In this document: in pieces, positions 55,457 to 63,699 of the stretch
Layout of the letters: each line of letters begins with the position of its first letter
Numbering within the stretch: the first letter of the stretch is position 1
Origin: CAMPKL01 sp963817465
Lineage (GTDB): Bacteria > Acidobacteriota > Terriglobia > Bryobacterales > UBA6623
Reading direction: 5' to 3'
Assembly (NCBI GenBank): GCA_963817465.1
Contig: CAWFOP010000001.1
Coordinates: 1-64,000 of the forward strand
DNA: 64,000 nt
Notes under the pieces: model-generated
The model's input: only the letters and a program-made list of their open reading frames with translations
Told to the model about the DNA's origin: nothing
Databases searched by the model: none
Translations under genes and position numbers: made by a program

Positions 55457-57028
55457 ATGAACATCGTTTGTTGGAGCAACGCCCTCGCCGCCGTACTCCT
55501 CGCGGGTCTCGTCTCATGCACGCCGTCAGGCTTCGAAAGCATCCCGCTCGCCGAGCTCCATGACCGTATCCAAGGCGGCTGGGCCGGTCAGATGATCGGC
55601 GTCAGCTACGGCCTGCCCACCGAGTTCCGCTACGTCAGCGGGATCATCCCCGAAGAAGACGTACCTAGGTGGACGCCCGATCAGGTCAAGGAGGCGCTCG
55701 ACAACGACGACCTCTATGTCGACATGACCTTCGCCGCGGTCCTCGACGACAAGGGGCTCGACGCCACGACTAATGACTTCGGCGCCATGTTCAGAGAGTC
55801 CGGCTATCGCCTCTGGCACGCCAACCTCGCCGCCCGGCGGGCCCTGCGGCGCGGCGTCCCGGCAACCCTCACCGGCACGCCCAAGTACAACGCACACGCC
55901 AACGACATCGACTTCCAGATCGAATCGGACTTCATCGGCCTGATGACCCCGGGCCTGCCGCAGGCCGCCAACGACATCTGCCAGCGAGCGGGCCGCGTGA
56001 TGAACAGCGGCGACGGCATCTACGGCGGCATGTTCGTCTCCGGCATGTACTCCGCGGCGTTTTTCGAGCGCGATCCCGAGGCGGTCGTGCGCGCGGGCCT
56101 CGCGAATATCCCGGCCGACAGCCCCTACGCACAGGTCATCTCCGACGTGCTCGCTTGGCGCGCTGAAAACCCGGACGACTGGACCAAGGTCTGGGACAAT
56201 CTCGATCAAAAGTGGAACAAGCGCGAAGCCTGCCCGGCCGGCGCGATCGATCCGTTCAACATCGACGCCAAGCTGAATGGCGCCTACATCGCCCTGGGCC
56301 TGCTCTACGGCGGACGCGATTTCGCCAGCACCATGCGGATCGCGATGCGCGCCGGACAGGACTCGGACTGCAACCCAGCGAGCGCCGGCGGAATCCTCGG
56401 CGTAATGGTCGGCTACGACGGCATCCCCGACCAGTGGAAGAGCGGCATTCCGCCGCTGGCCGACGACAAGTTCAGCTACACCGACTTTACCTTCACCACG
56501 ATCGTCGAGAGCACCCAGGCGCGCGCCGTCCGGATGGTCGAAAGAAACGGCGGGCGCGTCGACGGCGACCGGCTATTGATCAAGCGGCAAGAGCCGCAGC
56601 CGCTTGAACTCGAGGTTTGGGATGACTACGGATCGCCCGAGGAGCAAATCTCGGTCGACGACCCGGCGTGGACGTTCAAGGGCGACTGGGAGCCGACTGA
56701 ATCCAAGCGGCGCGGCGGGGTTCAAACGGGACGCAACTCCGGCGTGAAGGGCGCCGCGGCGCAAGTCTCGTTCGAGGGAACCGGCGCCATCCTATCGGGC
56801 CCGTACATGGCGAATGGAGGCGCGGCCGACGTCTACCTCGACGGCGAGATCAACGCCGTGACCGACGTCTACTCCGACGGCGACAACACGCGCGCGAGCG
56901 AGTCCGTCTGGCACGCCTTCGGGCTGCCGAACGGCAAGCACACGCTGCGGCTCGTCGTGCGGGGTGAAGCGCCCGAGCACGGGGGCGGAACCGACGTGAC
57001 CCTCGAGAAACTCATCGTCTTCCGTTAG
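55457..57028 (+). CDS. Exported ADP-ribosylglycohydrolase-family lipoprotein
   Basis: The 523-residue product has a lipoprotein signal (LAAVLLAGLVSC). The catalytic domain (about residues 30-340) has the ADP-ribosylglycohydrolase fold motifs: GGWAGQMIGVSYGLPTEF, NDDLYVDMTF with the acidic metal ligands, and MRAGQDSDCNPASAGG. A beta-rich C-terminal domain of about 150 residues follows (SVDDPAWTFKGDWEPTESKR, GAILSGPYMANGGAADVYLD), like a carbohydrate-binding module. The mature protein is outside the cytoplasm, unlike the classic family. The hydrolase nature is supported; the substrate, a ribosyl or other N-glycoside, is inferred. A permease gene follows after 21 bases. Confidence 0.85.
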   Translation: MNIVCWSNALAAVLLAGLVSCTPSGFESIPLAELHDRIQGGWAGQMIGVSYGLPTEFRYVSGIIPEEDVPRWTPDQVKEALDNDDLYVDMTFAAVLDDKGLDATTNDFGAMFRESGYRLWHANLAARRALRRGVPATLTGTPKYNAHANDIDFQIESDFIGLMTPGLPQAANDICQRAGRVMNSGDGIYGGMFVSGMYSAAFFERDPEAVVRAGLANIPADSPYAQVISDVLAWRAENPDDWTKVWDNLDQKWNKREACPAGAIDPFNIDAKLNGAYIALGLLYGGRDFASTMRIAMRAGQDSDCNPASAGGILGVMVGYDGIPDQWKSGIPPLADDKFSYTDFTFTTIVESTQARAVRMVERNGGRVDGDRLLIKRQEPQPLELEVWDDYGSPEEQISVDDPAWTFKGDWEPTESKRRGGVQTGRNSGVKGAAAQVSFEGTGAILSGPYMANGGAADVYLDGEINAVTDVYSDGDNTRASESVWHAFGLPNGKHTLRLVVRGEAPEHGGGTDVTLEKLIVFR

Positions 57029-57049
57029 AGGTCGAAGGAGAGCCCGAAC

Positions 57050-58042
57050 ATGTATGTCGTCACCGCGGCGCCGGTCGCGATCTTGCTTTGCGTCGTCACG
57101 ATGCTGGGGTGGGGCTCGTGGGCCAACACGCAGAAACTCGCGGGGCGCGAGCAATGGCGTTTCGAGCTCTACTATTGGGACTATGCGCTGGGCGTCATGC
57201 TGTGCGCCGCCGCGTTCGCGCTGATCCTCGGGACCGGCGGGCCCACCGGACCCGGAGTATTCGAGAATCTGAGCCAGGCCGGCGGCCGCTCGATGGGCTA
57301 TGCCCTCGCGAGCGGTGCGCTGTTCAACCTGTCGAACATTCTCTTGGTCGTCGCGATCGACCGCGCGGGCATGGCCGTCGCGTTTCCGGTGGGCGTCGGC
57401 CTGGCTCTGGTGATCGGCACGGTCGGCAGCTACGTCGACACCCCCAAGGGTAATGCGGCGTTGCTGTTCGGCGGAGTCGTCCTGATCCTGGCCGCGATGG
57501 CGATCTCGTCTCTGGCGCATCGGCGACTGCCGAAGAGCGGCAAATCGGGCCGTTATGGCGCCTTGTTCGCGATCCTGGCAGGCTGCTTGATGGGCTTCTT
57601 CTACCCCCAACTGGCGCGGTCGATTTCTCCGGGATTCGTCTCGGGCGAGATCGTGCCGGGCATGCTCACGCCCTACGCCGCCATGCTGCTCTTCGGCGTT
57701 GGCTTGCTCGCCAGCAACCTCATCATCAACACCGTTTTCATGCGCGTCGGCGGCCTGAGCTACGCGGACTACTTCCGCGGCTCGGCGCGAGTGCACGCGA
57801 CGGGGCTCGCCGGCGGCGTCATCTGGATGATCGCCCTCGAGCTGAACATCGTCGCCTCGGGCGTCGCCGGCCCGGCTATTTCGTACGCCTTGGGCCAGGG
57901 CGCCGCCTTGGTGGCGTCGCTGTGGGGCATTTTCGTATGGCGCGAGTTCCGCGACGCCGCCCCCGGCACGGGAACCCTGCTCGCGCTGATGATCGCCGGC
58001 TACTTGGCGGGGATCGTCGCGATCGGAGCGGCGACGTTCTAG
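57050..58042 (+). CDS. DMT-type sugar/ureide-like permease
   Basis: The 330-residue protein has about 10 membrane helices. The pattern VTMLGWGSWANTQKL at the start, FNLSNILLVVAIDRAGMAVA and AISYALGQGAALVASLWGIF match the glucose/ribose porter and ureide-permease branch of the drug/metabolite superfamily. It probably takes up the product of the exported glycohydrolase encoded just upstream. Its stop TAG shares a CTAG with the stop of the opposite-strand glycosyltransferase. Confidence 0.8.
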   Translation: MYVVTAAPVAILLCVVTMLGWGSWANTQKLAGREQWRFELYYWDYALGVMLCAAAFALILGTGGPTGPGVFENLSQAGGRSMGYALASGALFNLSNILLVVAIDRAGMAVAFPVGVGLALVIGTVGSYVDTPKGNAALLFGGVVLILAAMAISSLAHRRLPKSGKSGRYGALFAILAGCLMGFFYPQLARSISPGFVSGEIVPGMLTPYAAMLLFGVGLLASNLIINTVFMRVGGLSYADYFRGSARVHATGLAGGVIWMIALELNIVASGVAGPAISYALGQGAALVASLWGIFVWREFRDAAPGTGTLLALMIAGYLAGIVAIGAATF

Positions 58043-59313
58043 CTCCGCTCGATCAGGCGGCAGGTTTCATCCAGAGGGTCGGTGCGCTGAACACGCGCGG
58101 CGAGATCGCGGCAGGCCGCGGCGACCTGGGGCGACTCGATCAAGTCGCGCAGCTTGCGCGCCAGCGCTCCGGTCGTGAGCGCCCACGACCATACCGTACG
58201 CCCGACGCCCAATCGCTCCAGGCGCTTCGCATTGTCGGGCTGGTCATAGCTGGACGGGACGACCACGTGGGGGATGCCCGCCGCCAGGGCTTGGCCGGCC
58301 GTGCCGACGCCGCCGTGATAGACCACGGCGGCCGCGTGCGGGAAGACGGCGCTGAACGGCGCGTATTCGAAATGCCGCGACCCAGGCGGTAAGCTCTCCG
58401 GAACTTGGTCGGGGAAGTGCGTCAGCAGCATCGCCCGCCGGCCGATCTTCGCGCAGGCAGCCACGCCCTTCTCGAAGAAGCGCTTCGCTTGGTGATTGCC
58501 GGTCCCCGGGGTCAACACGACCGGCGGGTCGCCCTCATCGAGAAAGCGCCGGACATCGCAGGGCGGCTCGCCCGTCGCTTCGTCGAACAAGGGGAAGCCG
58601 GTCAGCCGCGTCTGCGGCGGCCAGTCCTTCTGCGGCATGCCGAACCAGTCGGGAAACAGGCCGATCACGAGGTCGTCGGAAAATACCCAGTCCTCGATGA
58701 GCAACTTGCGCGGCTTCAACCCGAACTGCGCGCGGTACTGGTTCACCGGTTCGCGCAGCACATGATCGAACAGCAGCGTATCGACGGTCCAGTAGACGCC
58801 GCGGCGCATCAGGCGCGACAGCGGCCGCAGGAAGGCGTTCGGCGGGATGAACGGCAAGCCCGGGGAATCCTCGGCGCTGCGAAACAGCACCGGCTGCAAC
58901 GCCAGCGTCACCAAGCGCACCCCGAGCGCCTCGGCCGCAACCTTCCCGCCGAACGCCGTGATCGGCGCAAGCACGACCGTGCGCGCGGTTTGACGCTCGC
59001 GGATCGCCTCGAAGATCTTTTGCATATAGGGCAGGATCAGCCCTTCGCCGAGAACTTCCGCGGCGTGCAGCGGTTGCCAAATGCGCGGGTCTTCGATCAG
59101 CTCGAGGAAGTCTTCCTCGCGTCCCGTCTCGATGACCGGCAAGCCGGCGTTTTCGATCCGCTCGCGATAGAGCGGGTTGGAGATGACTTCGACCCGGTGG
59201 CCGCGCCGCTGCAATGCGCGCGCGACCCCGAGGATTGGGTGCACGTCTCCGAACGTACCGAGAGCGACGGCTAGGACGTGAAGAGGCTGAAAGGAGGCTG
59301 CGGCGTCGGGCAA
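58039..59313 (-). CDS. UDP-glycosyltransferase-like protein (GT1 family)
   Basis: The 424-residue product has a GT-B fold. The N-terminal half begins HVLAVALGTFGDVHPILGVA (the GTFGDV loop of sterol/macrolide glycosyltransferases). The C-terminal donor-binding motif is FSAVFPHAAAVVYHGGVGTA followed by GIPHVVVPSSYDQPDNAKRL. It transfers a sugar from a nucleotide donor to a lipid or small molecule. It starts with TTG 59313. It is alone on its strand, with no obvious acceptor pathway. Confidence 0.9.
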   Translation of the reverse strand: MPDAAASFQPLHVLAVALGTFGDVHPILGVARALQRRGHRVEVISNPLYRERIENAGLPVIETGREEDFLELIEDPRIWQPLHAAEVLGEGLILPYMQKIFEAIRERQTARTVVLAPITAFGGKVAAEALGVRLVTLALQPVLFRSAEDSPGLPFIPPNAFLRPLSRLMRRGVYWTVDTLLFDHVLREPVNQYRAQFGLKPRKLLIEDWVFSDDLVIGLFPDWFGMPQKDWPPQTRLTGFPLFDEATGEPPCDVRRFLDEGDPPVVLTPGTGNHQAKRFFEKGVAACAKIGRRAMLLTHFPDQVPESLPPGSRHFEYAPFSAVFPHAAAVVYHGGVGTAGQALAAGIPHVVVPSSYDQPDNAKRLERLGVGRTVWSWALTTGALARKLRDLIESPQVAAACRDLAARVQRTDPLDETCRLIERS

Positions 59314-59422
59314 CGGCTTAACGGACGAAAGCTTCGAAAGCCCGAGGTTAACACCGCGCCGTCAGCGGCGCGCAACGGCGTCGGCGCCGCTGAACGTCTG
59401 AGGCTGGATATGTTTCGCCGGG

Positions 59423-60175
59423 CTAGATCGGCTTCGACGGATCGGTGAACAGCGTCTCATCCACCGTGTCCGACACCTTCACATCGCCCATGTTGATCTG
59501 CATGCCTTCCGCGTTCGTGTGCGTCTTGGCCAGCTTGACGCCGTTGGATTCGAGGTATTCCCAATCCCACGAGCCGGTGCGGTCGCTCTGCAGCTTGTAC
59601 TCCCAGTGCGTCATCAGATGGGAGTCTTTCGAGACGTACGCATGGTAGGTGTCGCCGGGCGTAAGGCCGACGCTCTCGAACGTGAGCTGCACGACATCGT
59701 AGGGCTTGCCGTCATATTCCTTCTCGCCCTCGTACGCGAGGTTGACGCCCGGGTCGTTCCATTTCCACGGCATCGAGAGCCAGTACATATCGTTGATGAA
59801 TGAGCCGTAGGCTTGGTCGATCGCTTTTGCGGCGTCGTCGCCCGCCAGCTTTTCACCGTCCAGGTAGACCGAGCCTTCCTTGGTATTGACGTTGAACAGG
59901 ACGGTCGTGCGCTTGCCGTCCTTATCGGTGTTTTCGAAGCGGTAGCGGCCCTCCCACTTGTCCCACAGGTGGTGACGGTCCACGCGCCATTCGCCGGGCT
60001 TGCCGACCTTGAAGTCGAAGCGCACGTAGCGCGAATTGTTCCACTTGTCCATGCCGCCCATCGCTTGATGCACGGCGTCGGCGACCTCGACGGCCTTGGG
60101 GTCGCGCGTTTCAGCGACGAGCATCGAGATCGAAGACAGGGCGAGGAGGATGAGACGGGTTCGGGTCAGTTGCAC
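59423..60175 (-). CDS. Periplasmic protein, LolA-like fold suspected
   Basis: The 250-residue product has a signal peptide (LTRTRLILLALSSISMLVAE). The mature part is a run of short beta strands (YVRFDFKVGKPGEWRVDRHH, YRFENTDKDGKRTTVLFNVN, PYDVVQLTFESVGLTPGDTY), as expected of a half-barrel lipoprotein carrier such as LolA or a DUF-type outer-membrane protein. No catalytic motif is seen. It is divergent from the thioesterase gene. Confidence 0.7.
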   Translation of the reverse strand: MQLTRTRLILLALSSISMLVAETRDPKAVEVADAVHQAMGGMDKWNNSRYVRFDFKVGKPGEWRVDRHHLWDKWEGRYRFENTDKDGKRTTVLFNVNTKEGSVYLDGEKLAGDDAAKAIDQAYGSFINDMYWLSMPWKWNDPGVNLAYEGEKEYDGKPYDVVQLTFESVGLTPGDTYHAYVSKDSHLMTHWEYKLQSDRTGSWDWEYLESNGVKLAKTHTNAEGMQINMGDVKVSDTVDETLFTDPSKPI

Positions 60176-60228
60176 GGCGGGCGCTCCATTCGTTTCGGAA
60201 GGTTATTGTACGCGGTTATGATGGTGGA

Positions 60229-60618
60229 TTGCTGAAGCCCGGCATCTCCATCGCGCAGAAGCGGCAAGTCGTCGAGCCCGACTGCATCACCTTTCTGGGC
60301 GGGTCCGACACATTGACGTTGTCGACTCCGGCGATGATCGCTTGGATGGAGATCGCTTCGCGCGAGCTCGTCAAGCCACACTTGCCGGCGAACTGCAACA
60401 CAGTCGGGGTGCACCTCGACATCCGCCACCTCCAGCCGGTCCGGCTGGGCTCGCTGGTGACGTTTCATTCCAGGCTGATCAAGGTCGAGGATCGCCGCCT
60501 ATTCTTTGAAGTGTCCGGCGAATTCGAAGGCGAAACCTTCGGCAAGGGCGCCCACGAGCGCTTCATCATCGATATCGAACGCTTCGCGGCCCGGGTGAAG
60601 AAGGGAAAAGCGGGCTGA
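60229..60618 (+). CDS. Thioesterase, hot-dog fold, FlK-like
   Basis: The 129-residue single hot-dog domain starts at TTG 60229. The stretch LSTPAMIAWMEIASRELV followed by NCNTVGVHLDIRHLQPVRLG corresponds to the Thr, Glu and His catalytic region of fluoroacetyl-CoA thioesterase FlK and related acyl-CoA thioesterases. This is a frequent housekeeping family, so fluoroacetate detoxification should not be assumed. The acyl-CoA substrate is unknown. Confidence 0.8.
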   Translation: MLKPGISIAQKRQVVEPDCITFLGGSDTLTLSTPAMIAWMEIASRELVKPHLPANCNTVGVHLDIRHLQPVRLGSLVTFHSRLIKVEDRRLFFEVSGEFEGETFGKGAHERFIIDIERFAARVKKGKAG

Positions 60619-60638
60619 GGCCGGCGCCCGCGCCGCGG

Positions 60639-60932
60639 TCAGCCTCGGCGCTTCTTGAGATAGGCGTCGCGGCTCTTCTCCGACTCGAAGAACAAATCCT
60701 GGCCGTCGAGGGTGACGCGCAGAGCGCTCGCTTCGTCGATGTATGAGCCCGTATTTGGATCCCGCACGAACCTCTTCGATGTCTCGGCGCCGGGGTTCGC
60801 CGATTTCGCTTGGGCGCGCTCGCTCTGGTCCGACCTGAGCGAGCGACCGACGGCCTTGACGACATCGCCGACCAGCATCCGCAACAGTCCGATCGCAATG
60901 ACGATCAGGATGAGGATAAAAATGACGCGCAT
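60639..60932 (-). CDS. Small membrane-anchored protein with degenerate YHS-like domain
   Basis: The 97-residue product starts with one helix (MRVIFILILIVIAIGLLRML), then a charged linker, then FVRDPNTGSYIDEASALRVT and FESEKSRDAYLKKRRG. The last part looks like a YHS domain in which the metal-binding cysteines are lost. It converges on the thioesterase gene. The function is unknown. Confidence 0.65.
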   Translation of the reverse strand: MRVIFILILIVIAIGLLRMLVGDVVKAVGRSLRSDQSERAQAKSANPGAETSKRFVRDPNTGSYIDEASALRVTLDGQDLFFESEKSRDAYLKKRRG

Positions 60933-60964
60933 AAGGGAATCGGGCGACGGAGGTCTGAGACGAC

Positions 60965-60997
60965 GACGGGCGCCGCTCCGTCCGGTCGGCGCCCGTC
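60965..60997 (-). terminator. Hairpin downstream of the TPR gene
   Basis: A perfect 10-bp stem (GACGGGCGCC at 60965-60974 with GGCGCCCGTC at 60988-60997) with a 13-base loop lies about 40 bases after the TPR gene. There is no T-run, so termination is only suggested. Confidence 0.4.
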
Positions 60998-61033
60998 AGT
61001 TTATCGGATGACCGTTCTCGGTCGAGGATACGG

Positions 61034-62176
61034 CTATTTCTTCTTTTTCGGCGCGTCCGGATTCTCGAACGACGTCTCGACCGCGCCGGTGAGGCTGGCG
61101 ATCATCGACTGAGCGGCCGGAGCGTTAACGCCGTTGGGCTCGAGCTCCAGGTACTTCTTGAAGGCCTCGACGGTGCCCGGAACGGGCTCAACCGAGCCGT
61201 CTTCCTTGTACGTCGCCTGGCCGACCAAGGTCGTGCCGAGCTGATACCAGGCGCTCGCGTAATCCGGCTGGACTTCGGTCGCTTTGCGGAACGCTTCCGC
61301 CGCGCCCTCGGTGTCGCCCGCGTTGATCATCACGGCGCCGAGATTGAAGTAGTACTTGCCGCCGTTGGCCGGGTCCATCTCGGCGGCCTTGGCCAGCATC
61401 GCCTTGCCTTCATCGGTCTGGCCCGCACGGATCATGGTGAGGCCGAGGTTGTTGACGTAGGCGGCATCGGTCGGCTTGAGCTCCATCGCTTTCTGATACG
61501 ACGTCACGGCGTCGTCGTAGAGCTGCTTGCGCTCGTCGCCCGTCTTGCTCTGCGCAAGCTGCCCCTGCGCTTCGGCGAGCTGCGCCCAGATCACGTCCTG
61601 CTCGGCGTCCATCGTCGAGGCTTTGGTGAAGGCGTCAGCGGCGGCCTGCCAATCTCCGGCTTGCTTGGCGGTCATGCCGGCGTTGAAGGACTCGTTGAGC
61701 TCCTTGTTCTTCGAGAGCTGCTGCTGGCGCTTCTTGAGAGACTCTTCGTACGCCTTGCGCTGCTCGGGAGACATGCTCTTGAGCTGGTCTTGAGAGGCCT
61801 GCTGCCCCTGGTTGGCGGCCGCTTGGGCGGCCTGCATGCGCTTCTTGACCTCGCCGAGGTCGAAGTTCACAGGCTTGTTGTCGCCGAGGCTGACCGGTAT
61901 GCCGGAGATCGAGTCCACGACTTTGCCGTCAACCTCGAGCGAGACCTTGTACTGGCCCAGGGGCAGACCGGCGTGGAACCACAATCCCTTTTTCTTGGTC
62001 TTGACCTCGTAGTGGCCTTTGATGTCAAGGCGGTCGAGGAGGATCTTTGCGTTTTGCACTCCCTCGCCGTTTTCGTCCAGGACCTTGCCTTCGAGTGAGC
62101 CGACTTGCGCCCAGGCCGGCGCGCTCAGCAGTGCGAGCGCGAACGTGAGCAGGGAAATCTTGACGACGTTTCTCAT
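61034..62176 (-). CDS. Periplasmic TPR protein with N-terminal Cna-B-like domain
   Basis: The 380-residue product has a signal peptide (ISLLTFALALLSAPAWAQ), a Cna-B/carboxypeptidase-regulatory-like beta domain (residues about 20-115, GSLEGKVLDENGEGVQNAKI), a Gln/Lys-rich linker and about five TPR repeats (AGDWQAAADAFTKASTMDAE, YYFNLGAVMINAGDTEGAAE). It ends KKKK. AAGGAG precedes ATG 62176; an upstream in-frame start is not supported. It is probably a scaffold for envelope proteins. Confidence 0.88.
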   Translation of the reverse strand: MRNVVKISLLTFALALLSAPAWAQVGSLEGKVLDENGEGVQNAKILLDRLDIKGHYEVKTKKKGLWFHAGLPLGQYKVSLEVDGKVVDSISGIPVSLGDNKPVNFDLGEVKKRMQAAQAAANQGQQASQDQLKSMSPEQRKAYEESLKKRQQQLSKNKELNESFNAGMTAKQAGDWQAAADAFTKASTMDAEQDVIWAQLAEAQGQLAQSKTGDERKQLYDDAVTSYQKAMELKPTDAAYVNNLGLTMIRAGQTDEGKAMLAKAAEMDPANGGKYYFNLGAVMINAGDTEGAAEAFRKATEVQPDYASAWYQLGTTLVGQATYKEDGSVEPVPGTVEAFKKYLELEPNGVNAPAAQSMIASLTGAVETSFENPDAPKKKK

Positions 62177-62267
62177 GCTTTTAGCTCCTTGTTTTCCTCG
62201 CTGAATCATACAACATCGACCGCCCCCGGGCCAGTTTGGGCGGGCGTTCTCCCAGGCTCTCGATCCC

Positions 62268-62969
62268 TCAAGACGCATACGGGACGGGGTCGGTTATCCC
62301 GGCGGCCTCGAATGCCTTCAACCGCAGAACGCAACTGTCGCATCGGCCGCAAGCCAGGTCCTCGGATTGGTAGCAGGACCAGGTCAATTCCAGCGGCGCT
62401 CCGATCGCGGCGCCGCGGCGGACGATTTCCGCCTTCGACAGGCCGATCAGCGGCGCCGCGATCTCGATGCGCGTCTCGGGCCGCGTGCCGACCGCGATCA
62501 ACTCATTGAAAACACGGTAGTAAGCAGGCCTGCAGTCCGGGTAGCCGGAGCTGTCCTGCTCGACCGCGCCGATGAAGATCCGCTCCGCACCCAGCGCCTC
62601 GCCCCACGAAACCGCCGCCGACAAGAAATGTGCGTTGCGGAACGGCACATAGGTCACCGGGATCTCGCCCTGCTGCGCGGCGACCAGATCAGCGTCGGGG
62701 ACGTCGATCGAGCGGTCTGTGAGCGCCGATCCGCCGATCCCTGTCATGTAGCGCTGGTCGATCTTCATTCTTGCTTCCGCTCCCAGACGATCCGCGATCT
62801 TCTCGAACGCCTCTCGTTCGCGATTCTCGGTGCGCTGGCCGTAGTCGGAGTGCAGCGCCGCGATGCGGTGCGTCCGGGCGGCCAGAGCCGCCGTCACGCA
62901 ACTGTCCATGCCGCCGCTGAGTAAAACGACGGCCAAAGGTTTCGCGCTCGAGGGAGCAGTGCTCTCCAC
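62268..62969 (-). CDS. queC: 7-cyano-7-deazaguanine synthase QueC
   Basis: QueC makes preQ0 from 7-carboxy-7-deazaguanine for queuosine tRNA modification. The 233-residue protein has the N-type ATP pyrophosphatase P-loop LLSGGMDSCVTA and a C-terminal zinc site with CYQSEDLACGRCDSC. The PFRNAHFLSAAVSWGEALGA block is also typical. Start is GTG 62969. No other queuosine gene is adjacent. Confidence 0.95.
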   Translation of the reverse strand: MESTAPSSAKPLAVVLLSGGMDSCVTAALAARTHRIAALHSDYGQRTENREREAFEKIADRLGAEARMKIDQRYMTGIGGSALTDRSIDVPDADLVAAQQGEIPVTYVPFRNAHFLSAAVSWGEALGAERIFIGAVEQDSSGYPDCRPAYYRVFNELIAVGTRPETRIEIAAPLIGLSKAEIVRRGAAIGAPLELTWSCYQSEDLACGRCDSCVLRLKAFEAAGITDPVPYAS

Positions 62970-63174
62970 GGGCCGATCATAACGCGGGCGCGGCTGTTCG
63001 TTCTGACGGAGCGGAACTCGTCGGCGTTACGTCAGGCTCTGCGGCGGTCCGTATCAGCGACGGGCGGCTCCGGCGGGAACGCTGGAGCCACGTTGCTTCC
63101 GGCGGCCAAAGCTCAGGCCATACTCAAGCTTCAGTCGGCGAAGTGATACGATCACGCGGATCGGGCGGCCATCC

Positions 63175-63699
63175 ATGGAATATTTTGTGGGCGTGATGGT
63201 AGCGTTGAGCGTCGCCGGGTTGGCCGCCCTGATTGGCTTGGACCGCGAGCGCGCCTTCTATCCGACGGTGCTGATCGTGATCGCCTCCTACTACGCGCTG
63301 TTTGCTGTGATGGGAGCTTCCGGAAGGGTGCTCGGAATGGAAAGTGCGGTCGTAGCGGGATTTTCGCTCGTGGCCGTGTTCGGGTTCAAGAGAAACATGT
63401 GGCTGGTTGCAGCGGCTATCGCCGGACACGGTGTATTCGACTTCGTCCATCATGCGCTTATCGAGAACCCCGGCGTGCCGGTTTGGTGGCCCGGTTTCTG
63501 TGGCACCGTCGATCTCATTCTGGGCGCCTGGTTGGCGATCCTCCTCCTGAAGGAGTCGCGGAAGCTCCCGGTCTTGGATGGCGCAAGTGACTGCTTTTTG
63601 ATGATATCGGGCGGCGCTGCCTCTATACGGGCTGCTGCTGCGTGGAGCAGTGCAAAGTGCCGAATCCCCAGACCAGATCGACCGCCGGGATGGGGATGA
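63175..63699 (+). CDS. Small polytopic membrane protein, C-terminus uncertain
   Basis: The 174-residue frame begins MEYFVGVMVALSVAGLAALI and holds about five hydrophobic helices (VLIVIASYYALFAVMGASGR, GFSLVAVFGFKRNMWLVAAA). From about residue 145 the sequence turns into a composition unlike the rest and overlaps the end of the opposite-strand agmatine deiminase gene by 77 bases, so the true end may be earlier or the frame disturbed. The family is not recognised. Confidence 0.65.
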   Translation: MEYFVGVMVALSVAGLAALIGLDRERAFYPTVLIVIASYYALFAVMGASGRVLGMESAVVAGFSLVAVFGFKRNMWLVAAAIAGHGVFDFVHHALIENPGVPVWWPGFCGTVDLILGAWLAILLLKESRKLPVLDGASDCFLMISGGAASIRAAAAWSSAKCRIPRPDRPPGWG

